From CAVRQM01 sp963756975 (GTDB lineage Bacteria > Pseudomonadota > Alphaproteobacteria > Acetobacterales > Acetobacteraceae): 64,000 nt of DNA. The notes beneath the pieces were generated by a model, which was given only the letters and a program-made list of their open reading frames with translations, was not told the DNA's origin and made no database searches. Both the position numbers and the translations under genes were made by a program. The stretch lies in assembly GCA_963756975.1 (NCBI GenBank), contig CAVWPS010000002.1, forward strand, positions 1,240,001-1,304,000, given 5' to 3'. Shown in pieces: positions 36,425 through 46,200 of this stretch (its first letter is position 1; every line of letters starts with the position of its first letter).

Positions 36425-38359
36425 TCAGCCGTGCTTGTTCTTGTCGTCGACTTCCTCGAACTCGGCGTCGACCACGTTGTCGGGGCCGGAACCCTGATGG
36501 CCCGAGCCCTGCGGACCCGCGCCGGCCTGACCGGTCGGGGCGTCGCCCGCCTCGGCCTGGGCCTTGTACATCGCCTCGCCCATCTTCATCGCCGACGCGC
36601 TCAAACGCTCGGTCGCGGCGGTCAGCGCGGCGAGGTCGGTGCCCTCCATCGCGCTTTTCGCGGCGGCCACGGCGGACTCGGCCTCACCCTTATCCTGGGC
36701 GGACACCTTGCCCTCGTTCTCGCGCAGCGTCTTCTCGACCTGATGGATCAGCCCGTCCGCCTGGTTGCGGGCCTCGACGAAGCTGCGCCGCTGCTTGTCC
36801 GCCTCGGCGTTGCTCTCCGCTTCCCGGACCATCTTCTGGATGTCGGCCTCGGACAGGCCGCCGCTGGCCTGGATGCGGATCTGCTGCTCCTTGCCGGTCG
36901 CCTTGTCCTTGGCCGACACGCTGACGATGCCGTTCGCGTCGATGTCGAACGTGACCTCGATCTGCGGCACGCCGCGCGGAGCCGACGGCAAGCCGACCAG
37001 GTCGAACTGACCCAGCGCCTTGTTGTCGGCCGCCATCTCGCGCTCGCCCTGGTAGACCTTGATGGTCACCGCGGTCTGCCCGTCATCGGCGGTCGAGAAC
37101 GTCTGGCTCTTCTTGGTCGGGATGGTCGTGTTGCGGTCGATCAGCCGGGTGAACACGCCGCCCAGCGTCTCGATGCCGAGCGACAGCGGCGTCACGTCCA
37201 GCAGCAGGACGTCCTTGACGTCGCCCTTCAGCACGGCGCCCTGAACCGCCGCACCGATCGCCACGACCTCGTCGGGGTTCACGTTGCGCGCCGGCTCACG
37301 ACCGAAGAACGACTTAACCGTCTCGATCACCTTCGGCATGCGCGTCATGCCGCCGACCAGGATCACGTCGTCGATGTTGGCGGCCGTAACCCCGGCATCC
37401 TTCAGCGCGGCGCGGCACGGCTCGAGCGTGCGGCTGATCAGATCGTCGACCAGGCTTTCCAGCTTGGCGCGGTTCAGCTTGACGACGAGGTGCTTCGGGC
37501 CGGTCGCGTCCGCCGTGATGAACGGCAGGTTGATCTCGGTCTCCTTGGACGACGACAGCTCGATCTTCGCCTTCTCGGCCGCTTCCTTCAGCCGCTGCAG
37601 CGCCAGCTTGTCCTTGCGCAGGTCGATGCCCTGCTCGCGCTTAAACTCGTCGGCCAGGAAGTCGATGATGCGGAGGTCGAAATCCTCGCCGCCGAGGAAC
37701 GTGTCGCCGTTGGTCGACTTCACCTCGAACACGCCGTCGCCGATCTCGAGCACGGAGATGTCGAACGTGCCGCCGCCGAGGTCGTAGACCGCGATCGTGC
37801 CGGTCTTCTTCTTGTCCATGCCGTAGGCGAGAGCGGCCGCCGTCGGCTCGTTGATGATGCGGAGGACTTCCAGGCCCGCGATCTTGCCCGCGTCCTTGGT
37901 CGCCTGCCGCTGGCTGTCGTTGAAGTAGGCCGGGACGGTGATGACGGCCTGCGTGACCGTCTCGCCGAGATACGCCTCGGCCGTCTCCTTCATCTTGCCG
38001 AGGATGAAGGCGCTGATCTGGCTCGGCGAATACTTGGTGCCGCGGGCCTCGACCCACGCGTCGCCGTTGTCGCCGCGCGCGATCGCGTACGGGACCATCG
38101 CCTTGTCCTTGGCGACCAACGGATCGTCGAACCGGCGGCCGATCAGGCGTTTGACGGCGTAGAACGTGTTGGCCGGGTTGGTGACGGCCTGGCGCTTGGC
38201 GCTCTGGCCGACCAGCCGCTCGCCGCTGTCGGCGATGGCCACGATGGACGGCGTGGTGCGCGCGCCCTCGCTGTTCTCGATCACGCGGACGTCCTTGCCC
38301 TCCATGATCGCGACGCACGAATTCGTCGTGCCGAGGTCGATGCCGATGACCTTGCTCAT
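36425..38359 (-). CDS. dnaK: chaperone DnaK (Hsp70)
   Basis: 644 residues. ATPase signatures IGIDLGTTNSCVAIM, IAVYDLGGGTFDISVLEIG and VILVGGMTRMPKV; substrate-binding domain from about 390 (LLDVTPLSLGIETLGG) and an acidic C-terminal tail ending in the EEVDD-like motif (EFEEVDDKNKHG). ATG 38359. Part of grpE-dnaK-dnaJ on the minus strand; works with both in protein folding and sigma32 control. Confidence 0.97.
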   Translation of the reverse strand: MSKVIGIDLGTTNSCVAIMEGKDVRVIENSEGARTTPSIVAIADSGERLVGQSAKRQAVTNPANTFYAVKRLIGRRFDDPLVAKDKAMVPYAIARGDNGDAWVEARGTKYSPSQISAFILGKMKETAEAYLGETVTQAVITVPAYFNDSQRQATKDAGKIAGLEVLRIINEPTAAALAYGMDKKKTGTIAVYDLGGGTFDISVLEIGDGVFEVKSTNGDTFLGGEDFDLRIIDFLADEFKREQGIDLRKDKLALQRLKEAAEKAKIELSSSKETEINLPFITADATGPKHLVVKLNRAKLESLVDDLISRTLEPCRAALKDAGVTAANIDDVILVGGMTRMPKVIETVKSFFGREPARNVNPDEVVAIGAAVQGAVLKGDVKDVLLLDVTPLSLGIETLGGVFTRLIDRNTTIPTKKSQTFSTADDGQTAVTIKVYQGEREMAADNKALGQFDLVGLPSAPRGVPQIEVTFDIDANGIVSVSAKDKATGKEQQIRIQASGGLSEADIQKMVREAESNAEADKQRRSFVEARNQADGLIHQVEKTLRENEGKVSAQDKGEAESAVAAAKSAMEGTDLAALTAATERLSASAMKMGEAMYKAQAEAGDAPTGQAGAGPQGSGHQGSGPDNVVDAEFEEVDDKNKHG

Positions 38360-38428
38360 TGGGTGTAGTCTCCTGAGTTGGCGGAGCGGGGCGGCCCGAA
38401 GCGCCGGCCGGCTCCCCTGTGGAATGAC

Positions 38429-38462
38429 GCAGATATGTCCTTGCCCACGGTGGCGGACAAGG
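38429..38462 (-). promoter_or_regulatory. possible heat-shock promoter/dyad upstream of dnaK
   Basis: On the minus strand a CCTTG...CAAGG dyad (38439-38462) contains CTTG, the core of a sigma32 -35 box, followed about 20 bases on by CATATCT, like the -10. Spacing is longer than ideal. It may instead be the grpE 3' hairpin. The remainder of 38360-38471 shows no CIRCE element. Confidence 0.3.
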
Positions 38463-38471
38463 GTGGCCAAG

Positions 38472-39032
38472 TCAGGTCGTGGGCGCTTTCGCGACCACAA
38501 CCATCGCCGGGCGCAGCAGGCGGCCGTTGATCGTCCATCCCGGCGTCCAGGCCTGGATCACCGTGCCCGGCGGATGCTCGGGCGAATCCTGCTCGGCCAT
38601 CGCCTGATGCAGGTTCGGGTCGAACATCGCGCCGGTCGGGTCGACGCGAACGATGCCGTTGCGCTCCAGCAGGCTGAGGAACGACCGTTCCACGCCCTCG
38701 AACCCGTCCCGCAGTTTTAGCGCCAGCGGGCTGTCGTCGGCACTCGGCGGCGGCAGGCTGTCGAGGCCGCGGCGGACGTTGTCGGCCGCCTCGGTCACGT
38801 CGCGGGCGAATTTCTGGACCGCGTACTGGCGCGTCTCGTCCACGTCGCGCTTGGCGCGGGCGCGAACGTTGGCGATCTCCGCCTCGCTGCGCATCCAGCG
38901 GTCGCGGAAATCGTCGCGCTCCGCCTCGACCTCGGCGAAGCGGGCCGCGGCGAGTTGCAGGACCGTCTCGGGCGGTGCGTCGTCGATCTCGGGTTGATCG
39001 ACGGGGTCGATGGTTTGGGGGTCGATGCTCAT
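38472..39032 (-). CDS. grpE: nucleotide exchange factor GrpE
   Basis: 186 residues: long N-terminal coiled coil (AEVEAERDDFRDRWMRSEAEIANVRARAKRD) and the C-terminal beta domain with the signature VERSFLSLLERNGIVRVDPTG and WTINGRLLRPAMVVVAK. Releases ADP from DnaK. ATG 39032 is chosen because the coiled coil and a normal length follow; upstream in-frame ATG 39068 has no support. Confidence 0.95.
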   Translation of the reverse strand: MSIDPQTIDPVDQPEIDDAPPETVLQLAAARFAEVEAERDDFRDRWMRSEAEIANVRARAKRDVDETRQYAVQKFARDVTEAADNVRRGLDSLPPPSADDSPLALKLRDGFEGVERSFLSLLERNGIVRVDPTGAMFDPNLHQAMAEQDSPEHPPGTVIQAWTPGWTINGRLLRPAMVVVAKAPTT

Positions 39033-39118
39033 AGGGCCGGAGGTAGTCGGGCGGCGGGCACGGAACAAGTGTTGAAAGTGCCGGCCGGGCGCGACGAGCG
39101 CGTGCCCGGCCGGCTCGC

Positions 39119-39787
39119 TCAGGCGGCCATCGACGGGAACATCATCCGCTTGGCGTCGTCGTCCATCTCCTGCTTGAAGGTGGCGCGCTCCTTCAACGCA
39201 TTGGTCCGCTCGGCCGCCGGACGGGCGCTGATCGTCTCGACCAGCTTCGTCACGTTACCGAACTGAGCCGCCTCGTCGCCGAGCACGTAGGGCATCGCGC
39301 GGCCCCAGCCCCAGACGGCCATATCCAGGATCGAGTACTCGTCGCCGATCATCCAGGTCTTGCCGGCCAGATGCGCGTCGAGGATGCCCCAGTGGCGCTT
39401 CGCCTCGAACGTGTAGCGCTTGGTCGCGTACTCCTCGGTCGTCATGACGCGGGTGAAGTGCACCGCCTGGCCGGAATACGGGCCGACGCCGCTGGCGACG
39501 AACATCATCCACGACAGGAACTGCCCGCGCAGCTTCGGGTCGGTCGGCTGAAATTTGCCGTGCTTCTCGGCCAGGTACATCAGGATCGCGGTGCTATCGA
39601 ATACCGGGACGCCGTCGTCCTCGATCGCGGGCGTCTTCGCGTTCGGGTTGATCTTCAGGAAGTCGGCCTGATGCTGGTCGCCCTTGCGGGTGTCGACCGG
39701 AACCATCTCGTACGGCGTGCCCAGCTCTTCGAGGAGCAGGGCGACCTTCGCCGGGTTGGGCGACGGGTGATAATAGAATTTCAGCAT
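39119..39787 (-). CDS. glutathione S-transferase family protein
   Basis: 222 residues: N-terminal thioredoxin-fold domain (FYYHPSPNPAKVALLLEELG, then NAKTPAIEDDGVPVFDSTAIL with the cis-Pro and the glutamyl-contacting Asp-Ser) and an all-helical C-terminal domain. Resembles the Nu-class/YfcG-type proteins, which work as disulfide reductases as much as transferases. Substrate unknown. Lies between grpE and yejF on the same strand. Confidence 0.88.
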   Translation of the reverse strand: MLKFYYHPSPNPAKVALLLEELGTPYEMVPVDTRKGDQHQADFLKINPNAKTPAIEDDGVPVFDSTAILMYLAEKHGKFQPTDPKLRGQFLSWMMFVASGVGPYSGQAVHFTRVMTTEEYATKRYTFEAKRHWGILDAHLAGKTWMIGDEYSILDMAVWGWGRAMPYVLGDEAAQFGNVTKLVETISARPAAERTNALKERATFKQEMDDDAKRMMFPSMAA

Positions 39788-39848
39788 GGCAGCCTCCGCG
39801 TGGTTGTTGCGCGGCCGCACCGGGCCACGCTGTGCCCGCCGAATCAAG

Positions 39849-41455
39849 TCACATTGCCATGTCGGCCGCGTTCGAAACCTCCAACCCGAACGCCGCGTCC
39901 ATCAGGGCGCGCGTGTACGGATCGCGCGGATCGGCCATCACCTGTTCGGTCGGCCCCTCCTCCAGCACGCGGCCGGCGCGCATGACCATCACCCGGTGCG
40001 CCATCGCGCGCACGACGCGCAGATCGTGGCTGATGAACAGGTAGCTCAGGCCATGGCGCGCCTGCAGGTCGCGCAGCAGATCGACGATCTGCGCCTGCAC
40101 GCTCATGTCGAGCGCGCTGGTCGGCTCGTCGAGCACGATCAGTTTCGGGGCCAGAACGATGGCGCGCGCGATGGCGATGCGCTGCCGCTGGCCGCCGCTG
40201 AATTCGTGCGGATACCGGTCGGCACTCGCGGGCTCGAGCCCGACCTCGTCCAGCGCGGTCGCGACCTTTTGGGCGCGCGCGGCGGCGGTCAGCGACGGCG
40301 CGTGGACCGAAAGACCTTCGCCGATGATCGCACCCACCGTCAGACGTGGCGACAGCGCGCCGTACGGGTCCTGAAACACCAGTTGCATGTCGCCCCGCAG
40401 CGTCCGCAGCGCTTTCCCCCGCGCGGCCAGCACGTCGGTCCCGGCGAACACCACCGACCCGCTCGCCCGCTCCAGCCGCAGCAGCGCGAAGCCGAGCGTC
40501 GTCTTGCCCGACCCGCTCTCGCCGACGACGCCGACCGTCTCGCCCGCGCGAATCGTTCAGGTCGATCCCATCGACCGCGCGCACGCCACCGACCGTGCGG
40601 CGCAACACTCCGGCCCGGATCGGAAACACGACGCGCAAATCTCGCGCTTCGAGCAGCGTCGACGCCCCGGACGGAACCGCCGCCGGGCGGCCGCGAGGCT
40701 CGGCGGCCAGCAGCATCTTCGTATACGGGTGCTGCGGAGAGGCGAACACGCGCTCTACCGGGCCGGTCTCCACGACAACCCCGTCCTTCATCACGCAAAC
40801 CCGGTCGGCGTGGCGCTCGACGATGTGCAGATCGTGGCTGACGAGCAGCATCGCGAGCCCGCGCCGGGCCTTCTCGCGCGCGAGCAACTCCAGGATCTGC
40901 GCCTGGATCGTCACGTCCAGCGCCGTCGTCGGCTCGTCGGCGATCAGCAGCGCCGGGTCGCACGCCAGCGCCATCGCGATCATCACCCGCTGCCGCTGCC
41001 CGCCCGACAGCTGGTGCGGGAACGCCTGCAACCGTCCAGCGGCGTCGGCGAACCCGGCCTCGGCCAGTGCCGCGATCACGCGGGCCTGCAGCGCGGCACC
41101 CCGCAACGGCGTGTGCAGCGCGATCGCCTCCGCCACCTGCCGGCCGACCCGCGTCAACGGGTTCAGGCTCGTCATCGGCTCCTGAAACACCATGCCGGCG
41201 ACCCCGCCGCGCAACCGCCGCAACGTCGCCTTGTCGGCGCGGGCCACGTCGGCGCCGTCGAGCACGATGCGGCCGGTCGCCGCACCGCCGCTCGGCAGCA
41301 GGCCGAGGATCGACAGCGCCACGGACGATTTCCCCGATCCGCTCTCGCCGACCAGCGCCACCGTCTCGCCCCGCTCGATCGTCAGCGACACGATCGTCGA
41401 CCACGCGCCGCGCGCCGAACGCGACGCTCAGCCCGGCGATGTCGAGCAGGCTCAA
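39849..41455 (-). pseudogene. yejF: YejF-type dual ATPase of peptide ABC importer, two +1 frameshifts
   Basis: Energises uptake of peptides (microcin C-type Yej system). Start TTG 41455 overlaps the yejE stop. MSLLDIAGLSVAFGARRVVDD is followed by a break at 41392 (surplus base); the first ATPase then runs with GESGSGKSS, LSGGQRQRVMIAMAL, LIADEPTTALD. A second break at 40556/40557 (AA for A in coding CTGAACGATT) precedes the second ATPase, with LVFQDPYGALSP, FSGGQRQRIAIARA and LIVLDEPTSALD. Removing both bases gives 534 residues, the normal fused YejF. As written, neither half has an intact start plus Walker A for domain two. Confidence 0.85.
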
Positions 41456-42474
41456 ATCACCTGCTGGCGCGGATCGAACGCGTCGCGCACCGCCTCACCG
41501 ACGAACGCCAGCAATGTCAGAATGCCGCCGAGCACGACGAACGCCGAGATGCCGAGCCACGGCGCTTGCAGGTTCGCCTTCGCCTGGCTGACCAGTTCGC
41601 CGAGGCTGGCCGAGCCGGGCGGCAGGCCGAAGCCGAGGAAGTCGAGCGAGGTCAGCGTCGTGACCGACCCGGACAGGATGAACGGCAGGAAGGTGAACGT
41701 GGCCACCATCGCGTTGGGCAGGATGTGCCGCCACATCACCGCCACGTCGCCGACGCCGAGTGCGCGGGCGGCCCGCACGTAATCCAGCGTCCGGCCGCGC
41801 AGGAACTCGGCGCGCACGACGCCGGTCAGCGACATCCACGAGAACAGCAGCAGGAAGCCGAGCAGCACCCAGAAACCGGGCGCGATCACGGCCGACAGGA
41901 TGATGAGCAGGTAAAGCTGCGGCATCCCGCTCCAGATTTCGATGAAGCGCTGGAACAGCAAATCGGTGAGGCCGCCGTAGAACCCCTGCACCGCGCCGGC
42001 GGCGACGCCGATGATCGACGCGGCGATCGTCAGCGTGAAGCCGAACAGGACCGAGACGCGAAACCCGTAGATCACGCGCGCCAGCACGTCGCGCGCCTGA
42101 TCGTCGGTGCCGAGCAGATGCGACCATGTCGGCGGCGACGGGGCGGGCTGCCCGAGGTCGTGCGCCGGCGTGTCGAACCCGTACGGGACGGCGGGCCAGA
42201 CCATCCAGCCGTGCGAGCGGATCGAGGCGCGCAGATCGGGGTCGGAGTAATCGGCCTCGATCGGCAGGAAGTCGGGGCCGAACGCGTCCTCGGAATAGTC
42301 GCGCAGCACGGGGACGAACCAGCCGGCATCGGTGTGGATCACCAGCGGCCGGTCGTTGGCGACGAACTCGGCGAACAGGCAGACGAAGAACAGCACGCCG
42401 AAGATCCGCAGCGACCAGAGCCCCCGGCGATGCGCGCGAAAAATCGCGATGCGGCGGCGGGTCAGCGGCGACAT
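41452..42474 (-). CDS. yejE: YejE-type peptide ABC importer permease
   Basis: 340 residues with a long periplasmic insertion after the first helix (VIHTDAGWFVPVLRDYSEDAFG...), as in YejE, then five helices and the EAA-type loop VRAARALGVGDVAVMWRHILPN. ATG 42474 shares one base with the yejB stop (TGATG). Sits with YejB in the inner membrane. Confidence 0.92.
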   Translation of the reverse strand: MSPLTRRRIAIFRAHRRGLWSLRIFGVLFFVCLFAEFVANDRPLVIHTDAGWFVPVLRDYSEDAFGPDFLPIEADYSDPDLRASIRSHGWMVWPAVPYGFDTPAHDLGQPAPSPPTWSHLLGTDDQARDVLARVIYGFRVSVLFGFTLTIAASIIGVAAGAVQGFYGGLTDLLFQRFIEIWSGMPQLYLLIILSAVIAPGFWVLLGFLLLFSWMSLTGVVRAEFLRGRTLDYVRAARALGVGDVAVMWRHILPNAMVATFTFLPFILSGSVTTLTSLDFLGFGLPPGSASLGELVSQAKANLQAPWLGISAFVVLGGILTLLAFVGEAVRDAFDPRQQVI

Positions 42475-43544
42475 CAGCGCGCTTCGAAGTCGATGCGCGG
42501 GTCGACGATGGTGAACATGATGTCGCTCACGACCTGCAGCACCAACCCGAGCAGCGTGAACATGTACAGCGTCGCGAAGATCACCGGGTAGTCGCGCCGG
42601 ATCGCCGCGTCGAAGCCGAGCAGCCCGAGCCCGTCGAGCGAAAACACGATCTCGACCAGCAGCGCCGAGCTGAACAGGATGCCGATCAGGGCGGCCGGAA
42701 AGCCCGCGATGATCAGCAGCATCGCGTTGCGGAAGACGTGCCGGTACAGCACCCGCTGCTCCGAGGCACCCTTCGCCCGCGCGGTCACGACATACTGCTT
42801 GCGGATCTCCTCGAGGAACGAGTTCTTCGTCAGCAGCGTGAGCGACGCGAAGCCGCCGAGCACCAGGGCGAGCGTCGGCAGCACCATGTGCCACGCGTAA
42901 TCGACGATCCGCGCCGGCCACGACCACGTCTCCGACCCCGGCGACGTCAGGCCGCGCAACGGGAACCAGCTCACGAAACTGCCGCCCGCGAACAGGACGA
43001 CCAGCAGGATCGCGAACAGGATGCCGGGGATCGCGTAGCCGACCAGCACCGCGGCCGACGTCGCCACGTCGAACCGGCTGCCGTGCCGCACCGCTTTGGC
43101 GATGCCGAGCGGGATCGACACGAAATAGATCAGCAGCGTCGACCACAGCCCGATCGACAGGCTGACCGGCATCTTGCTCGCGATCAGCGACAACACCGTG
43201 CCGCCCTGGAATAGCGAGCTGCCGAAATCGAAACTCAGATACGAGGTCAGCATGTTCCAGAACCGGGTCAGCGGCGGCTTGTCGAAGCCGAACTGGTGGC
43301 GAATGCGCTCGACGATCTGCGGATCGAGCCCGCGCCGCCCGCGATAGCCGCCCGACGTGACGCCCGCGTCGCCGCCCCCGCCGCCGGTCAGCCGCGAGGT
43401 CGTGTCGCCCTTGCCCTTAAGCTGCGCGATCGCCTGTTCGACCGGCCCGCCCGGTGCGAGCTGCACGACGGCGAAGTTGATCGCGATGATTCCGAACAGC
43501 GTCGGCAGAATCAGCGCGAACCGCCGGAGCAGGTACGCGCCCAA
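42474..43544 (-). CDS. yejB: YejB-type peptide ABC importer permease
   Basis: 356 residues. DppB-like N-terminus (YLLRRFALILPTLFGIIAINFAVVQLAPGGP) and a Gly-rich cytoplasmic insertion around residues 50-65, then the transport domain with the loop VVTARAKGASEQRVLYRHVFRNA. Starts six bases after yejA. Intact. Confidence 0.92.
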   Translation of the reverse strand: MGAYLLRRFALILPTLFGIIAINFAVVQLAPGGPVEQAIAQLKGKGDTTSRLTGGGGGDAGVTSGGYRGRRGLDPQIVERIRHQFGFDKPPLTRFWNMLTSYLSFDFGSSLFQGGTVLSLIASKMPVSLSIGLWSTLLIYFVSIPLGIAKAVRHGSRFDVATSAAVLVGYAIPGILFAILLVVLFAGGSFVSWFPLRGLTSPGSETWSWPARIVDYAWHMVLPTLALVLGGFASLTLLTKNSFLEEIRKQYVVTARAKGASEQRVLYRHVFRNAMLLIIAGFPAALIGILFSSALLVEIVFSLDGLGLLGFDAAIRRDYPVIFATLYMFTLLGLVLQVVSDIMFTIVDPRIDFEAR

Positions 43545-43550
43545 CGCCGA

Positions 43551-45371
43551 TCAGCCGCCGTGGCCGCGCGCGGCGTCGGTCTTCGCGGCCAGCGCCGGAT
43601 CGACCCACCAGCTATCGAAATCGAGGCCGGCGCGGATCGGCACATCGACGAAGCCGAACCGGTCCCAGCGCGCGGTCCAGACTTCGCCGAGCCGCCAGTT
43701 CGGCACCATGTACCAGCCCCACAGCAACACGCGGTCGAGCGCGTGCGTCGCGGCCAGCAGCGACGGCATGTCTTTGGCGACGATGACGTCGTGCACAAGC
43801 GTGTCCACGATCGGGTCGCACACGCCGGCGAAATTGCTGCTGCCCTGATTGTCCCGCGCCGCACACGTCCAGAGGTCGGCCTGCTCGTTGCCCGGCAAGC
43901 CGCCGAAGCCGAACGCGTTGACCGTCATGTCGAAATCGAACGCTTCCTGCCGCTTGATCGCCTGCGCCGGATCGACCGTGCGAACCTGCGCGTCGATGCC
44001 GATGCGCCGCAGCGTGTCGGCGAACGGCAGCGTCACGCGCTCGAAATTCGGATCGTCGAGCATGATCTCGAAATGCATCTGGTTGCCGGACGCGTCGACC
44101 AGCTTTCTGTCTTTGACCGTCCAGCCCGCGTCGCGCAGCAGATCGAGCGCCTGCTTCAGCCCGGCGCGGTCGTTGCCCGACCCGTCGGTCTTCGGCATCT
44201 CGAATTGGGTCGTGAACAACTCAGGCGGCAGCTTCGCGCGGTATGGCTCCAGCAGCGCCAACTCGGCCCCGGCCGGCAACCCGCTCTCGGCGAAATCGCT
44301 GCCCTCGAACATCGACGTGGTGCGGTGGTACAGGCCGTAGAACAGCGTCTTGTTGGTCCACTCGAAATCCAGCAGCAGCGCGATCGCGTGGCGCACGCGA
44401 ACATCCTGGAAGATCGGACGCCGCGTGTTGAACATGAACCCCTGAGTGCCCTGCGGGGTCTTTTGCGCGAACGCCCGCTTGATCACCAGATGCTGCGCGA
44501 CCGCCGGAAAGTCGTAACCGGTCGCCCAGCTTTTGGCCGAATTCTCGCGCCGATAGTCGATCTGCCCGCCCTTGAACGCCTCGAACAGCACGGTCGGATC
44601 ACGGAAATACTCGGTCCGGATGTGGTCGAAATTGTAGCGGCCGCGCCCGAACCCCTCGTGCTCGCCCCACCAGTTCGGCACCCGATCCAGCGTCAGCGTA
44701 CGGCCCATGTCGACATGGCCGATCTTGTACGGGCCGGAGCCGACCGGCGGATCGGTCAGCGGCGCGGTGAAATCACGGCCCGCGAACCAGTGCTTCGGCA
44801 GCACCGTCAGCTCGCCGCAGATCAGGTGGAGCTCGCGGTTGCCGCTGGTCTTGAACCGGAACACGACGCGCTCCGGACCGTCCGTCTCGACATGGTCGAC
44901 GTCGCCCCAATACTGCGCGTAGGTCGGCCGGCCCTTCTCGCGCAGCGTGTCGAACGACCATTTCACGTCGTCGGACGTCACCGGCGTTCCGTCCGAAAAC
45001 CGCGCCTCGGGCCGCAGGTCGAACGCGACCCAGCTATCGTCCGCCGGCCGCTCGATCGTCTGCGCCAGCACGCCATACGCCGTGGTCACCTCGTCGGGCG
45101 ACGCCTCCGTCAGCGTCTGCCAGATGGCACCGACGCCGGCGGCATTTCCGCGCAGGATGAACGGGTTGAAATTGTCGAACGTGCCGACGCCGCCGAGCGC
45201 CACCTCGCCACCCTTCGGCGCATTCGGGTTGACCCACGGGAAGTGGTCGAACCCGTCCGGCAGCTTCGGCACTTCATCGAGCAGGCTGTCGGCGTAGGAT
45301 TTCTTGACCGTCGCATCGTCCGCGCGCGCGTACAGGGGAAACAGCAGCAGCAACGCGAACAGCAGGCGCAT
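43551..45371 (-). CDS. yejA: YejA-type peptide ABC solute-binding protein
   Basis: A 606-residue periplasmic family 5 binding protein. Signal peptide residues 1-17 (LLFALLLLFPLYARA). YejA hallmarks: FPWVNPNAPKGGEVALGGVGTFDNFNPF near residue 45, SDGTPVTSDDVKWSFD, and NTRRPIFQDVRVRHAIALLLDFEW. Delivers peptides to YejBE. Preceded six bases upstream by hisN. Confidence 0.93.
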   Translation of the reverse strand: MRLLFALLLLFPLYARADDATVKKSYADSLLDEVPKLPDGFDHFPWVNPNAPKGGEVALGGVGTFDNFNPFILRGNAAGVGAIWQTLTEASPDEVTTAYGVLAQTIERPADDSWVAFDLRPEARFSDGTPVTSDDVKWSFDTLREKGRPTYAQYWGDVDHVETDGPERVVFRFKTSGNRELHLICGELTVLPKHWFAGRDFTAPLTDPPVGSGPYKIGHVDMGRTLTLDRVPNWWGEHEGFGRGRYNFDHIRTEYFRDPTVLFEAFKGGQIDYRRENSAKSWATGYDFPAVAQHLVIKRAFAQKTPQGTQGFMFNTRRPIFQDVRVRHAIALLLDFEWTNKTLFYGLYHRTTSMFEGSDFAESGLPAGAELALLEPYRAKLPPELFTTQFEMPKTDGSGNDRAGLKQALDLLRDAGWTVKDRKLVDASGNQMHFEIMLDDPNFERVTLPFADTLRRIGIDAQVRTVDPAQAIKRQEAFDFDMTVNAFGFGGLPGNEQADLWTCAARDNQGSSNFAGVCDPIVDTLVHDVIVAKDMPSLLAATHALDRVLLWGWYMVPNWRLGEVWTARWDRFGFVDVPIRAGLDFDSWWVDPALAAKTDAARGHGG

Positions 45372-45377
45372 GATGCA

Positions 45378-46181
45378 TCATCCGTTCAACAGGGACAGTG
45401 CCCGATCATGCAGCGCCGGGTCGCCCGCCGCCAACACCGGTCCCTGTTGGGACGACCCGTCGGCCAGCCCGCGCAACGGCCGCCCGTCCCAATCGGTGAT
45501 TTTTCCGCCCGCGCCTTCGATTACGGGTGCCAGCGCCGCCCAGTCCCATACCTTCAGGTCCGCCTCGGCGATCAGGTCGATCTGCCCCAGCGCCAGCAGC
45601 CCGTAGGCGTAGGCGTCGCCGCCGAACGTGGTCCGCCGCACCGCCGCCTCCAGCCTGCGCCAGCGCGTCGTCTGATCGGCGTCGAACATCTGCGGGCTGG
45701 TCGCCGACAACTCGGCCGCCGCGATGTCCGGGCAGGCGCGGGTTCCGGCGACGCCGCCGAACGGTCCGCGAAAGATCGTCCGGCGTCCGGCGACACCGAG
45801 CCACCGCTCGCGCGTGACCGGCTGATCGACCAGCCCCAGCACCGGCACGCCGTCGTCGAGCAACCCGATCAGGGTCGCGAACAACGGCCGCCCGGTGATG
45901 AACGCGCGCGTGCCGTCGATCGGGTCGAGCACCCAGCGCAACCGCGCCGACCCGCGCTCCAGCCCGGCCTCCTCGCCCAAAATCCCGTGCTCGGGGAAGC
46001 GCGCCGAAATCACCGCTCGCATCGCCTGCTCGGCGGCGCGGTCGGCGATCGTGACCGGGCTCTCGTCGCCCTTCAGGTCGGCCGAGATCCCGGAGCGGAA
46101 GAACGGCCGCACCACCGCCGCCGCAACCTCGGCCGCCGCTTCGGCGGCGGCAATCAGGGCGGCGTCGGAGGGACGGTCCAC
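45378..46181 (-). CDS. hisN: histidinol-phosphatase (inositol monophosphatase family)
   Basis: 267 residues, GTG start. Mg-dependent phosphatase of the IMPase fold: GEEAG (Glu pair), WVLDPIDGTRAFITG (metal-binding Asp residues, motif DPIDGT) and VWDWAALAPVIEGAGG. The HisN-type GTRAF variation after DPIDGT supports histidinol-phosphatase in histidine synthesis over inositol phosphatase. Located between cytochrome c and yejA with small gaps. Confidence 0.85.
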   Translation of the reverse strand: MDRPSDAALIAAAEAAAEVAAAVVRPFFRSGISADLKGDESPVTIADRAAEQAMRAVISARFPEHGILGEEAGLERGSARLRWVLDPIDGTRAFITGRPLFATLIGLLDDGVPVLGLVDQPVTRERWLGVAGRRTIFRGPFGGVAGTRACPDIAAAELSATSPQMFDADQTTRWRRLEAAVRRTTFGGDAYAYGLLALGQIDLIAEADLKVWDWAALAPVIEGAGGKITDWDGRPLRGLADGSSQQGPVLAAGDPALHDRALSLLNG

Positions 46182-46200
46182 GCTACGCGACTTCGGCCCG

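Noticed and set aside
38360..38471. CIRCE element before dnaK
   Set aside because: No TTAGCACTC-N9-GAGTGCTAA-like repeat is present.
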